Both the position numbers and the translations under genes were made by a program. Below the pieces are notes generated by a model that worked only from the letters and a program-made list of their open reading frames with translations, did no database searches and was not told where the DNA came from. DNA of 10,100 nt from Larix sibirica (Eukaryota > Streptophyta > Pinopsida > Pinales > Pinaceae): NCBI GenBank assembly GCA_004151065.3, contig NWUY0300046230.1, positions 4,330 to 14,429 of the forward strand. The letters are read 5' to 3'. Shown one piece after another: positions 1 through 7,615 of the stretch; within the stretch, counting starts at the first letter, position 1; each line of letters opens with the position of its first letter.

Positions 1-480
1 TAAAGTAGAGCACCCTTTTTCCTTTTCTAAGAGAAGAAGTAATTTGAGCCCCAAGAGCTTAGCATAGTTGTTTGTACCTGTTCCCAAACCCATCTTGATT
101 TTAAAAAAGTTTGAATATGAAAAGTAGAGTATGGCCCCTCCCACATAATTTTCATTATGATCTTGTGATGTCCCATCAAAAAAGGAACAAGGTTTGGATT
201 TTTCAACTTGTTCATCCTGAATACTATGAATTGCAGATCCATTCTTTTCCTGTGGGAAGTGAGAGAGAATTTCTAATCCATGCACAACAATAATATTTGG
301 GATCGATATGTTGTCTTGAAAAATTGAGGAGTTTCTAGCTAGCTAAATACCCCAACATACAATTAAGGGAAGAGCTCTTATTTTCCAGAACATACCAGAA
401 GATCGAGCCATAATTTCCATGCATCCTCAACAGATTCCCTGAACCATCTACAGTTAGTTCCCAAAGCCCCTGGAACATTC
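1..480 (-). pseudogene. LINE ORF2 remnant: tether and N-terminal half of RNase H
   Basis: This continues the same element. An AWKLWL segment near 430 is followed, after a frame change near 375, by VCWGI-stop-LARN at about 325-355. The LINE at 2780-2800 carries the intact form of this tether motif, WGIWLARN. From about 185 the RNase H fold begins: SFFDGT places the first acidic residue (Asp) at 175-177, then come VGGAI, GLGTGTNN at about 70-90 and the helix LLGLKLLLLL. RNase H of this type removes RNA from the RNA/cDNA hybrid during retrotransposition. The conserved glutamate after GTNN (normally AEL) is lysine here (AKL, 55-63), so the site would be inactive even without the stops. The fragment runs to the window edge just before the GDS motif. 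Confidence 0.85.
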
Positions 481-483
481 ATT

Positions 484-1205
484 CTAAACTAACAAAGAAA
501 AAGGGCAAGTTAAGAATAATTGAGAGACTATTTCTTTGCTAGCTTTACAAAGAAGGAACCATCTCGAGCCTTCTAATTTCCTACGCTTCATATTGTCCCA
601 GGTTGGGAATTTGTTTTCCATAATGCACCAAAAGAAGATACGAGTTTTCTGAGGACATTTAGACTTCCACAAGCCCTTCCACCACCATTTTATTTCTTTG
701 TACATCATACCTACGTTTTGCTGTAAATAGACCAACTTAGGGGTGTATGTTCCATGAGGAACATGAATCCAGATGAGTTCATCATTTCTGTCCATTAAAC
801 AGGTGTTAGATGATTTTAGAATTCTCAAATAATTGTTTCAAACAACAACACCCTCATCTATGAACCCTAACTGATGGGCATCCTTCCACCCTTGATTCCA
901 TATTGAAGAGAAAGCAGGATCCATAACCCGTGCCAGTGAATGAATACCTTGATGATGTAGCTACCAAATAATTAAAGGGGGGAGGATGTGCTGGTTTTGG
1001 TAGCTCGACCATAGATCAATTCCAACTCGAACCTTTAAAGCGTTACCGATTCACCAAGCAAGACCTTCTTCAATAATATGAAAGGAACTGGTATCTTCCT
1101 TCAAAATCACCGAAGCACTTGGGCTCTTCTTCACAGGTTTTCTTATCCAGTCTTCCACTATATCTGGAAAGACATATTTTTTTAACAACGACCGCTATCC
1201 ATAGG
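484..1205 (-). pseudogene. LINE ORF2 remnant: post-RT region and zf-RVT zinc finger
   Basis: Read from 1205 down to 484 this is one frame broken only by stops. It opens with KYVFPDIVEDWIRKP, passes through IIEEGLAW-stop-IGN and KVRVGIDLW, and reaches DELIW, which starts the zf-RVT domain. It then has WWWKGLWKSKCPQKTRIFFW and PTWDNMKRR, and ends with LLCK..E....LFLTCPFS. This order is typical of plant L1-like ORF2 proteins downstream of the reverse transcriptase. The zinc-binding set is incomplete: the first cysteine of the usual CxxC is F (RWFLLC), and the usual histidine before LFL is Q. Three stops fall where family members normally have tryptophan or a similar residue (GLAW-stop, IIW-stop, VVV-stop-NNY). 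It is a dead fragment. The domain identification is secure, but the 5' limit near 1205 is approximate. Confidence 0.85.
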
Positions 1206-1207
1206 AT

Positions 1208-1507
1208 CTATGTTGACTTGATTCTAATCTTGTTATCAAATGGATGGATGGAATAAGTTGATTGATGAAATTCTTCCTAAAAAATATGGGGGATCAACTA
1301 AATTCAATGATAAGGAATTTTGATTCAATTGTTGTCTTTCATGTATACAATGAACATAACACAATGGCTACTAGATTTTCCAAATATAAACATCTGGTGT
1401 CAGAAGGAAGGATGATTCTTGAAGAAATAAAAAATGGAGCTTGTTTTGTTTTTGAAGATCGCTATTCCTTAAACAATTTAAAATCTTGGTCATATTTGTT
1501 GTAGATC
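1208..1507 (+). pseudogene. LINE ORF2 remnant: C-terminal half of RNase H
   Basis: The plus-strand frame from 1208 reads through a stop to LDSNLVIKWMDG (about 1217-1252), then another stop, then DQLNSMIRNFDSIVVF, HVYNEHN, SK and LVSEGRMILEE, ending at a stop at 1505-1507. The order DSxLVI, FxxIxFxHVYxExN, SK, EG is the C-terminal half of the plant LINE RNase H. The last catalytic aspartate, normally in ADxLSK, is replaced (MATRFSK), and the GDS motif appears as LDS. The part from 1262 is the only stretch free of stops, and it is too short to be an independent gene. It begins where the minus-strand RNase H half at 1-185 breaks off, which is the main argument that both belong to one inverted insertion. 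Confidence 0.8.
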
Positions 1508-1852
1508 GATGCAATTCTGGTCTCAAGGTCTTTTGATATGGTCAATATAGATGTAATGTCTATGAACATTTTTTTTCTATGTATAAAGAATTTTGTTTCG
1601 ATCGATATTCTCTTATATAGGGGAATATTTTATGATATGGTATACATAACTGAGTTAGTTGAAGATTTGTAAGGATCTTGTAGATTAATAATGTTGGATT
1701 TTTGGAGATTTTGAAAAAAAAACGAGGATGCCAAGTGGCATATAAGGCCTCTCTATCTTATTTTTTTCCTTGGAAGTGCTTTAGCACATTAAAAATGTGA
1801 TTTATTTTCTTCTTGAATACAAATGATGTTTTTATTCTTGGAATAAAAAGGT
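1508..1852 (+). other. LINE 3' UTR and candidate poly-A end
   Basis: AT-rich non-coding sequence follows the RNase H stop. It contains an A9 run at 1714-1722 and ends with CTTGAATACAAATGATG, a T-run, CTTGGAATAAAAA (about 1812-1851). This terminal stretch resembles the ends of the LINEs at 9983-10021 (plus) and 1921-1965 (minus). I therefore favour an end near 1851, although 1722 is possible. Confidence 0.5.
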
Positions 1853-1907
1853 ATTGTGAACTCACATAATAAAATAGTTATTCTTACATTTTCACTAGCA
1901 TAGATAC

Positions 1908-1919
1908 ATCTTAACCTCA
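1908..1919. repeat. Left target-site duplication of the minus-strand LINE
   Basis: ATCTTAACCTCA occurs here and again at 7320-7331. The copy here lies two bases from the T8 run at 1922-1929, which is the complement of a LINE poly-A tail. Matching continues imperfectly on both sides (ACA upstream with a one-base indel, and AT after one mismatch downstream). This is the arrangement left by target-primed reverse transcription. Confidence 0.75.
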
Positions 1920-1921
1920 TA

Positions 1922-2220
1922 TTTTTTTTCAAAGGAAAAAAGTATTTTTAATTCAAGTAGAATGAAAAATACAATCATTAGGTGCGCTAAGCACAACAAA
2001 AAATAAAAGACCCTTTATGAGAGTGCCAGACTAGATTCCTTTTAATCATTATATGCATAATATAAAAACTAATACTAGTAGGATTTCCACATACCCCTTC
2101 AAAAGTAAACAAATCAATGTATACTTGTCCCCCACACATATCTATACAAAATGGAAGAAAAAAATAGCTAGAAAATAATAGAGACTCATAAATCATTGAA
2201 AGAGGACCGCCTAGAGGCAA
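1922..2220 (-). other. LINE 3' UTR and poly-A tail (reads as poly-T on plus)
   Basis: After the RNase H tail the minus strand has about 300 bases of AT-rich sequence. It ends with CTTGAATTAAAAATAC, a T-run, CCTTTG and A8 (the T run at 1922-1929). The final stretch resembles the 3' ends near 1851 and 10021. An open frame continues through part of this sequence, but it shows no recognisable protein beyond the RNase H tail. Confidence 0.6.
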
Positions 2221-2660
2221 AGATATCCCTCCCTGGAATTCAGATAAGCTAAAATGGTTCTCCTTGAGAAGCAAATGCTCCTTTGATAGTTGGTGAACAA
2301 CCTGATTATGTTCTTTGAATATACGAGTAAAACTAATGTGCTTGAAGACCTTGGCAATTTGTTTTAGCTATGCAAAAATAAAAAGAAGACTAATGTTTTG
2401 GACTTGTAGATGATTCTTCGTCGGGTTAATTACTAAGTAATGAAAACCTAAAGAGTACTCAACCCTCTTTCCACAACAAATTTTAACAAATAACATAGAT
2501 CCTTAAATTCTCCCAAGTTATTAGTCCCATTGCTTAAATTTGCTTCGAAGTGAAAGTAATGATAAACAAATAAATGTAAAGTAAAACCCAGTCCACAAAG
2601 CATAGCATGTCCTTGACAAGTCCCATCAAAACAAACCCAAGGAGAAGAGTTATCCACCAT
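2221..2660 (-). pseudogene. LINE ORF2 remnant: RNase H domain
   Basis: The first open part (2660-2448) reads SSPWVCFDGTCQG, then CGLGF, then NGTNNLGEF and LLKFVVERGLSTL. This is the N-terminal half of a plant LINE RNase H, with the first Asp (2625-2627) and the Glu of GEF (2508-2510) kept. A frame change and stops follow. The GDS motif is not recognisable. The C-terminal half is clear in another frame at about 2365-2225: KHISFTRIFKEHN, HQLSKE, LLLKENHFSLSEFQ. The last catalytic Asp of the usual ADxLSK is His (VVHQLSK). The domain is complete in layout but inactive. Its role would have been to degrade the RNA template during target-primed reverse transcription. Confidence 0.85.
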
Positions 2661-3130
2661 AAAATGTTAAATAATTCTAGGCACCTCATACTTAGTGTTA
2701 TCTTTATAATAGGGAAGCTATCCTATCACCTGATATTTGAAAAGACAAAATTATTTTATTGTCAAATAGGTAAGAGTTCCTTGCAAGCCATATGCCCCAC
2801 GAAACTAGATAAGGAACACCTATGATTTCCTCCAGCTCCTTCCTTATGAACTAGGTCTGGAAACAATCTTCAATTCTTAATCCTCTCCATAAGGTAGGAA
2901 AACCAAGTGATGCTTCAACCTATTGCCATAATTGAATGGAAAAATAACAATGTAAAAAAATATGGGATTTTGATTCCTCATTATCATTACAAACAAAACA
3001 TATTCTAGGTCCCACCTTGCCTCTTTTCTGTAGGTGATCCTAAGTCAATACACTATTAGATAGAAATAGCCATAATAACGAATTTGCTTTGGGATGAGCC
3101 CTTACTTTCCACAAAGATTTCCACCGCTAG
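2661..3130 (-). pseudogene. LINE ORF2 remnant: zf-RVT zinc finger and WGIWLARN tether
   Basis: Reading down from 3130, the minus strand gives RWKSLWKVRAHPKANSLLWL, then LT-stop-DHLQKRG, then GPRICFVC, EES, SHIFLHCYFS and LWQ. The C-x2-C...H...C zinc-binding residues are all present, unlike in the copy at 484-828. Next come IEDCFQT-stop-F and VPYLVSWGIWLARNS (about 2765-2810), the tether before RNase H. The two stops named sit where tryptophan is usual. The duplication that starts at 2995 cuts this domain, so the repeat copy at 3704-3840 carries only its first half, up to GPRICF. Confidence 0.85.
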
Positions 3131-3703
3131 TGGTAAATCCCTTCTTATCGAGTGAAAAGGGCATTGTAACCAAGTCTAGATGTACATGACCCCCCCACTT
3201 TGTTGAGACTTGAAATATTCTCGTCAAGTTATCCACTAAGTTTGGTATGAGATCTATGAATTTTTGAAATAAATAAATCCCAAGACGAAGCAAGAACCCC
3301 TTCAAGACCCAAACCGACAAACTTAAGCCAACCTTGTGACTATAAGAATGTCCCATTAGGCTTATCAAATAGGTTTATTGTTGTTTTCCTTGTCAACTGT
3401 AAATGGTGCACGAGAGCATTTGAAAGGAAGAAATCCTTGTTGCATCACATTATTGCATTAACCCCACTTCTTACCTAAGAACCATTCCCAACCTTCCAAG
3501 CCAAAAACCGTCCAATGACAGAGAAGGTGAGAGTTAGGGCATTCCATTGATTTGATACATTCTAAATAGTCTTATGTTATTTTTTGATCTAGCCCACTAA
3601 GGATATTGGGGCTATGTATTTATATATAATAATCCTTCTCCAATGGCTATCTTTAGTTAAGACATTCCACAAAGACTTATCAACTAAATATTGGCAAAAA
3701 AAN
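2995..3703. repeat. 709-base direct repeat, copy 1
   Basis: It begins at AAAACATATTCTAGG and ends at the A-run plus N at 3703. Read side by side it matches copy 2 base for base wherever I compared, including the C7 run (3190-3196) and the same stops. Copy 1 joins continuously to the zf-RVT cysteine region on its left. Confidence 0.95.
3703..3703. other. Single ambiguous base (N) at repeat joint
   Basis: This is the only N in the window and lies exactly at the junction of the two 709-base copies. The corresponding base in copy 2 (4412) is A. The placement suggests a contig join rather than a random low-quality call. Confidence 0.95.
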
Positions 3704-4412
3704 AAAACATATTCTAGGTCCCACCTTGCCTCTTTTCTGTAGGTGATCCTAAGTCAATACACTATTAGATAGAAATAGCCATAATAACGAATTTGCTTTG
3801 GGATGAGCCCTTACTTTCCACAAAGATTTCCACCGCTAGTGGTAAATCCCTTCTTATCGAGTGAAAAGGGCATTGTAACCAAGTCTAGATGTACATGACC
3901 CCCCCACTTTGTTGAGACTTGAAATATTCTCGTCAAGTTATCCACTAAGTTTGGTATGAGATCTATGAATTTTTGAAATAAATAAATCCCAAGACGAAGC
4001 AAGAACCCCTTCAAGACCCAAACCGACAAACTTAAGCCAACCTTGTGACTATAAGAATGTCCCATTAGGCTTATCAAATAGGTTTATTGTTGTTTTCCTT
4101 GTCAACTGTAAATGGTGCACGAGAGCATTTGAAAGGAAGAAATCCTTGTTGCATCACATTATTGCATTAACCCCACTTCTTACCTAAGAACCATTCCCAA
4201 CCTTCCAAGCCAAAAACCGTCCAATGACAGAGAAGGTGAGAGTTAGGGCATTCCATTGATTTGATACATTCTAAATAGTCTTATGTTATTTTTTGATCTA
4301 GCCCACTAAGGATATTGGGGCTATGTATTTATATATAATAATCCTTCTCCAATGGCTATCTTTAGTTAAGACATTCCACAAAGACTTATCAACTAAATAT
4401 TGGCAAAAAAAA
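3704..4412. repeat. 709-base direct repeat, copy 2
   Basis: This is a head-to-tail repeat of 2995-3703 at an offset of exactly 709. Its right side continues into the LINE connection region (4413-4625), while copy 1 continues left into zf-RVT. A single copy would therefore restore normal LINE domain order, and the extra copy explains nothing biological. Confidence 0.95.
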
Positions 4413-4625
4413 TGAACATTTTTAAAACCCCATTCCCCCAAATATTTAGAAGAAACCAACTTCTACCACTTTACCCACAGAGTCCATTTAAATTCACTAC
4501 TTCCCTACCATAGGAAATTAAAGAATAACTTTATGATTTTATCCAATATGCCTTTGGGGATGTGAACCAAAGTAGATAATTTCCAGGACTGATTTAATAA
4601 TTACAAAACTCCCACCTATCGACAT

Positions 4626-5688
4626 CTACCAGATGCACCAAAGTGATATTCTCTTTTCAAGTTTGGATAACAACCACTGCCAGTCAACCTTTCCATAGAA
4701 GTTGGGCTTAAGAAGAAAACCTATATATTTCAGACCATCACTCAAATCCAAATGCTGACAAGGAAAAACACTTTCAAATATAAGACTTTGCACCTCATTC
4801 ATACTTGAAGTATATAAGGTGGAATTCAAACCATTAACCTCCATACCGATAGCCATATTATATAGTTGAATTATTGCTTTTAGTTTGATCCCTTCTTTGT
4901 CTGAACCAAACCATAAAATAAGCACATCATCCACGAATAACAAGTGAGATAGAGATTCCTCGCGTCCAATCTTAATCCCCAGAAAAATCCTTGTTCTCCT
5001 TGCCTCATTTATAGATATACTTAGGCCTTCTACAACAAGGAGGAATAGGTACATGGATAGGGGGTCGAAATCCGATAAAAGGTGTGAAAAAATTGGATGC
5101 AACACCATTTATTAAAACTACAAAAGACATAGTAGAGACACAAATTGTTATCCATTTGATCAAAGGAAGGGATAAGCCAAGATGACTTAGTAATAACTGA
5201 ATATACAACTATGATACTCTATCAAATGCCTTTGATAATTCTAATTTGACTACTGCAGTAGGAGAGTAAAAAGTATTAATAGTATGCGGACCCTTTTGTG
5301 TTGTGCCTGTGGCTTCATGAATTTGTCGTCCCTCCAAGAAAGAAAATTGTTTTGCTGAAATATAGGTTGATAGAATGGGATTTATTCTAACAACAATCAC
5401 TTCTGAAATGATTTTATATAAATAATTACATAATTAAACAAGTCTAAATCCCTCAAAAGACTCATGACAACCCATATTTTGGATTAATGCTATAAAGGAA
5501 ACATTTAGACTTCGAGACATTTGCCCAGATAATATCACTTCCTCCACCACCCTAAGTAAATCATTTCCTAATAAATCAAATAAATCAATGAAAAATTCCA
5601 TAGACCATCCATTGAGACTTGTGGTCCCGAACTTTTTGAAGGAATATACAACAAAGATCAACTCCTTTTTAGTCACTGGTTCATACAA
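4626..5688 (-). pseudogene. LINE ORF2 remnant: reverse transcriptase
   Basis: This is the reverse transcriptase that copies LINE RNA at the nicked target. From 5688 it reads PVTKKEL, SFKKFGTTSLNGW, NVSFIALIQ, SFEGFRLV-stop-LCNYLYKII, INPILSTYIS, KQFSFLEGRQIHEA, KLELSKAFDRVS-stop and then LINGVASNFF. After a frame change at about 5058-5070 (C/G-rich) it continues as PLSMYLFLLVVEGLS, LSHLLFVDDVLI, VNGLNS, DGLKYIGFLLKPN and LEKRISLW. The catalytic FVDD box is intact (4926-4937). The motif A aspartate, usually LDLSKA, is glutamate (LEL). From 6591 down to the frame change the coding frame is continuous and broken only by stops. The family is certain; activity is excluded. Confidence 0.93.
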
Positions 5689-6258
5689 ATTCTCATTCTT
5701 CTCCTCATTAACTCTTCTAGGAAAGTATGAGATAACTTTTAAAATCTCTGCAATATTTGCTTGGGCTAGTTCATTATAAACTTCCTAGAAGTGTTTGACT
5801 CCTAAAGCAGGAAAATCCTTGAAAAATCTAACCATTGCGCCTTCCAGGTCCTTTAATTCCCAAATAGTGTTGATATTCCTTATGTGGTTAGTGAAGGAAT
5901 GGAAAAAAAATGTGTTTTGATCCCCCAAATCTAGTCAGATAGCCTTGCTTTTAATTTTCTAGTCCAGTTCTTTGTCCAAAAGTAATTTAGTCCTTTTAGA
6001 TTTCGGTTGCTTCACCCTTTTTAAGTACTCTTCCCCAAAGTGACTAGCATATGTATAAGCAACTAGATACTCCAATTCCTTTTCCACTTCAAGGATTTGT
6101 GAATCCCTGTTCCTGTACCTCTTCCTTGACCAAACTGCTAACTTCTCATTTATTGTCCTTAGTTGCAAAAAAAACTGTTCAGAAGTAGAAGTATCCAAAG
6201 AGGGGTCATAATGAGCCCAATTGTCCTTAGTCAAATTAATAAAATCTTCCTTAAACAA
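5689..6258 (-). pseudogene. LINE ORF2 remnant: endonuclease-RT linker
   Basis: This is in the same frame as the endonuclease and the first part of the RT. It starts with LFKEDFINL just after FNPR-stop, where W is usual. It then has a charged, probably helical stretch (6000-6140; RKRYRNRDSQILEVEKELEY), then KIKSKAI-stop-LDLGDQNTFFFH, the GDxNTxFFH motif seen in plant LINEs before the RT, then ELKDLEGAMV. Stops follow LLLDKELD, SKAI and KHF, the first two where tryptophan is usual. The linker connects the DNA-nicking and polymerase modules. Confidence 0.85.
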
Positions 6259-6991
6259 CTATCTTGGGTTAAACATAAAGGGGGTACCAAACCTGCAATC
6301 GTTATGGGTAAGTTCAAGAAATATAGGGAAATGATTAGAGCACCTAATTGAACTAGTCCCTGACCTATATTTAGCAATCTTCTTAAGAATAGAGTTGTGA
6401 ACCAAATACCTATCCAAGCTTTTAGAGATCCCATCAGCTCCAAACCTATTATTGCTCCAAGTAGGTCTGAGTTTAAGAGGCTCGATATCTACTAGACCAC
6501 CCAAAATAGATTGGTTGTGAAATTTTTTTGCCAGGCTATCCACCCTTGTAGAAGTTGCCCGAACTTCTCTTCTGCTAAAAGTAAAGTTCATATCCCCCCC
6601 ATAATGAAGTTGCCATTCTTTGAACTATGGATATTAAGGAGATTGTCCTAGAAATATTTCTTGTTCTCATAAGGGCCATAGACATTGAGTATGGTGAATG
6701 GTAAGCACATACCTTTAATAAAGACCTCTCTACATAGACTTGAAGAAATAACAAAAGAGTTTGTTGGAGTAATATTGTGGTTCTAGCCTGTAATTAGACC
6801 ACTTGATAAGCCCTTGGAATCAATCACAAGAAATTCCCATCCACTCAAATCAGAAATCAATTGACTACCCTTCCCCATTCTTTCCTAAATAAAAATAATG
6901 TCAAGGCGATCTAAATCCACCGGTCTTCTTAGGGTCAATTTCTTGGCTTGCTCCCCCCCAACCCTATAATATGTATGGAGAGAATCTTCAT
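6259..6991 (-). pseudogene. LINE ORF2 remnant: EEP (apurinic-type) endonuclease
   Basis: The endonuclease nicks target DNA to prime reverse transcription. The start chosen is ATG at 6989-6991, giving MKILSIHIIGLGG, the degenerate form of MKILSWNIRGLG; the catalytic Asn is His here. After a frame change at the C7 run 6953-6959 come LTLRRPVDLDRLDIIFI-stop-E (normally IxQE, with the catalytic Glu kept), GWEFLVIDSKG, SSGLITG-stop-NH, FTILNVYGPYENKKYF and GNFIMGGDMNF (GGDFN type). A frame change falls at the C7 run 6594-6600. Then follow ILGGLVDIEPL, TWSNNRFG, SKSLDRYLV, YRS and CSNHFPIFLE. The terminal SDH catalytic motif is SNH, so Asp is lost. The stops again match Gln or Trp positions. Identification is secure. 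Confidence 0.9.
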
Positions 6992-7319
6992 GGAGAAACC
7001 AAGCAAGGACCATGGCCTACTCTAAGCCCCCCCATAATTAATTATGTCTACCTTGGTTGACTTCCTATATATCAATTTCCCGAGTTCGCTTAATAGCTGA
7101 TTTTCTACCCACGGTCGGTGGACCCAAATATTTAAAAGAATCAAGACCCAACCCTCGAAATGTAAGAACTCAACAATCAAAAACCCTTTTTAGGATGTAA
7201 ATGGTAATGGACACCTACCCTAGACTGAGAGGAGATAACAACAAGACTGCGACCTTCCAAAATATTGAGCTCACCGAGAAAGTAGGGGTCTTAGTCCCTG
7301 TCCAAATCTATTGAAGACA
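6992..7319 (-). other. LINE 5' leader or ORF1 end upstream of endonuclease
   Basis: This lies between the right target-site repeat and the endonuclease start. In one frame it shows a short basic stretch, VGRKSAIKRTREIDI, at about 7060-7110, which could be the tail of ORF1 or the region before ORF2. Nothing else is recognisable. A C7 run lies at 7027-7033. If the target-site repeats are correct, the element is 5'-truncated here. Confidence 0.4.
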
Positions 7320-7331
7320 ATCTTAACCTCA
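7320..7331. repeat. Right target-site duplication of the minus-strand LINE
   Basis: ATCTTAACCTCA matches 1908-1919 exactly, with further matches just outside. Together the two copies bracket all recognisable domains of the minus-strand LINE. Confidence 0.7.
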
Positions 7332-7615
7332 AATGTATTCATTGAGATGGATCAAATCCCTTTGAAATGCAAAATTTTTGGCAATGAAAAACTCTAGGAA
7401 ATGTTTTCATCTCAACGGATTTGATCTCTCCAAGTGCTTGATACACACTTTTTGTATACATAAGTGTCACAGATAAGACACAAGTTACAATCTCTTCCAT
7501 ATTAGGTTGTAGAATAGAATGCATATCTTAACACAATAACTATACAAATTCTCAAGGTCCCCTCTTTCTTTTAATCAAATTATGAAAAGTCATGTATGTC
7601 ACATGGTTCACAAGT
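7332..7615. other. Non-coding flank, no gene seen
   Basis: A 61-residue minus-strand open frame (7339-7524) lies here but resembles nothing I recognise and falls outside the LINE boundary. I see no splice-consistent gene, RNA gene or element end. Confidence 0.5.

Larger units (their letters stand above)
1..1852. mobile_element. LINE (plant L1-like, RNase H-bearing) fragment with inverted 5' portion
   Basis: Two LINE pieces face away from a junction near 1205. The left piece reads on the minus strand from the post-RT region to the first half of RNase H. The right piece reads on the plus strand from the second half of RNase H to a 3' UTR. The protein content is complementary: the left piece ends at base 1 just after the helix that follows GTNN, and the right piece begins just before the DSxLVI motif, the next element of the same domain. 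This matches the twin-priming structure known for L1-type elements, in which the internal segment is inverted relative to the 3' end. The left boundary and left target-site duplication lie outside the window. The exact 3' end is uncertain: A-runs occur at 1714-1722 and about 1845-1851, and the second lies beside a terminal sequence shared with the other two LINEs. Confidence 0.75.
3131..4625 (-). pseudogene. LINE ORF2 remnant: connection region between RT and zf-RVT (interrupted by the 709-base repeat)
   Basis: Reading down from 4625, the minus strand gives MSIGGSFVIIKSVLEII (the LSxGGRxxLIKSVL motif after the RT), a frame change, HIPKG, LDKIIKLFFNFLW-stop-G, then WTLWVKW-stop-K, LGEWGFKNV and VDKSLWNVL. 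Further on LAWKVGNGS is followed by VRSGVNAIM (the GNGxxVRxGxDxI type motif). Near 3160-3190 an SRLGYNALF segment leads into zf-RVT. These are standard landmarks of plant L1-like ORF2. Several frame changes and stops are present. Because copy 2 is probably artificial, the real segment should be about 785 bases. Confidence 0.75.
1920..7319 (-). mobile_element. Decayed LINE (plant L1-like, EEP-RT-zfRVT-RNase H), bounded by target-site duplications
   Basis: On the minus strand the order from 7319 to 1920 is: short leader, EEP endonuclease, linker with GDxNTxFFH, reverse transcriptase, connection region, zf-RVT, WGIWLARN tether, RNase H, 3' UTR and an A8 tail. This is the full ORF2 order of plant L1-like LINEs with RNase H. 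Twelve-base direct repeats flank it. After removing one copy of the 709-base internal duplication its length is about 4.7 kb, which is short for a full-length element. The missing part is most of the 5' UTR and ORF1, consistent with 5' truncation at insertion. Many stops, several frameshifts and altered catalytic residues show it is long dead. The class is certain; the exact 5' end rests on the repeat pair. Confidence 0.9.

Noticed and set aside
111-293. 60-residue plus-strand frame
   Set aside because: It is antisense to the RNase H N-terminal half and has no features of its own.
1987-2274. 95-residue minus-strand frame as an independent small gene
   Set aside because: Its first residues are the end of the LINE RNase H (LLLKENHFSLSEFQ); the remainder is 3' UTR read through.
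3811-4077. 88-residue frame identical to one at 3102-3368, considered as a duplicated gene
   Set aside because: It is an out-of-frame reading of the LINE connection region, and the identity comes from the 709-base repeat, which is probably an assembly error.
6163-6443. Plus-strand frame 6163-6351 and minus-strand frame 6231-6443
   Set aside because: Both are shadows of the endonuclease and linker frame, which has clear family motifs.
7339-7524. 61-residue minus-strand open frame, considered as the LINE ORF1 end
   Set aside because: It lies outside the target-site repeat at 7320-7331, shows no RNA-binding or zinc-knuckle motif I recognise, and its length is unremarkable in this sequence.
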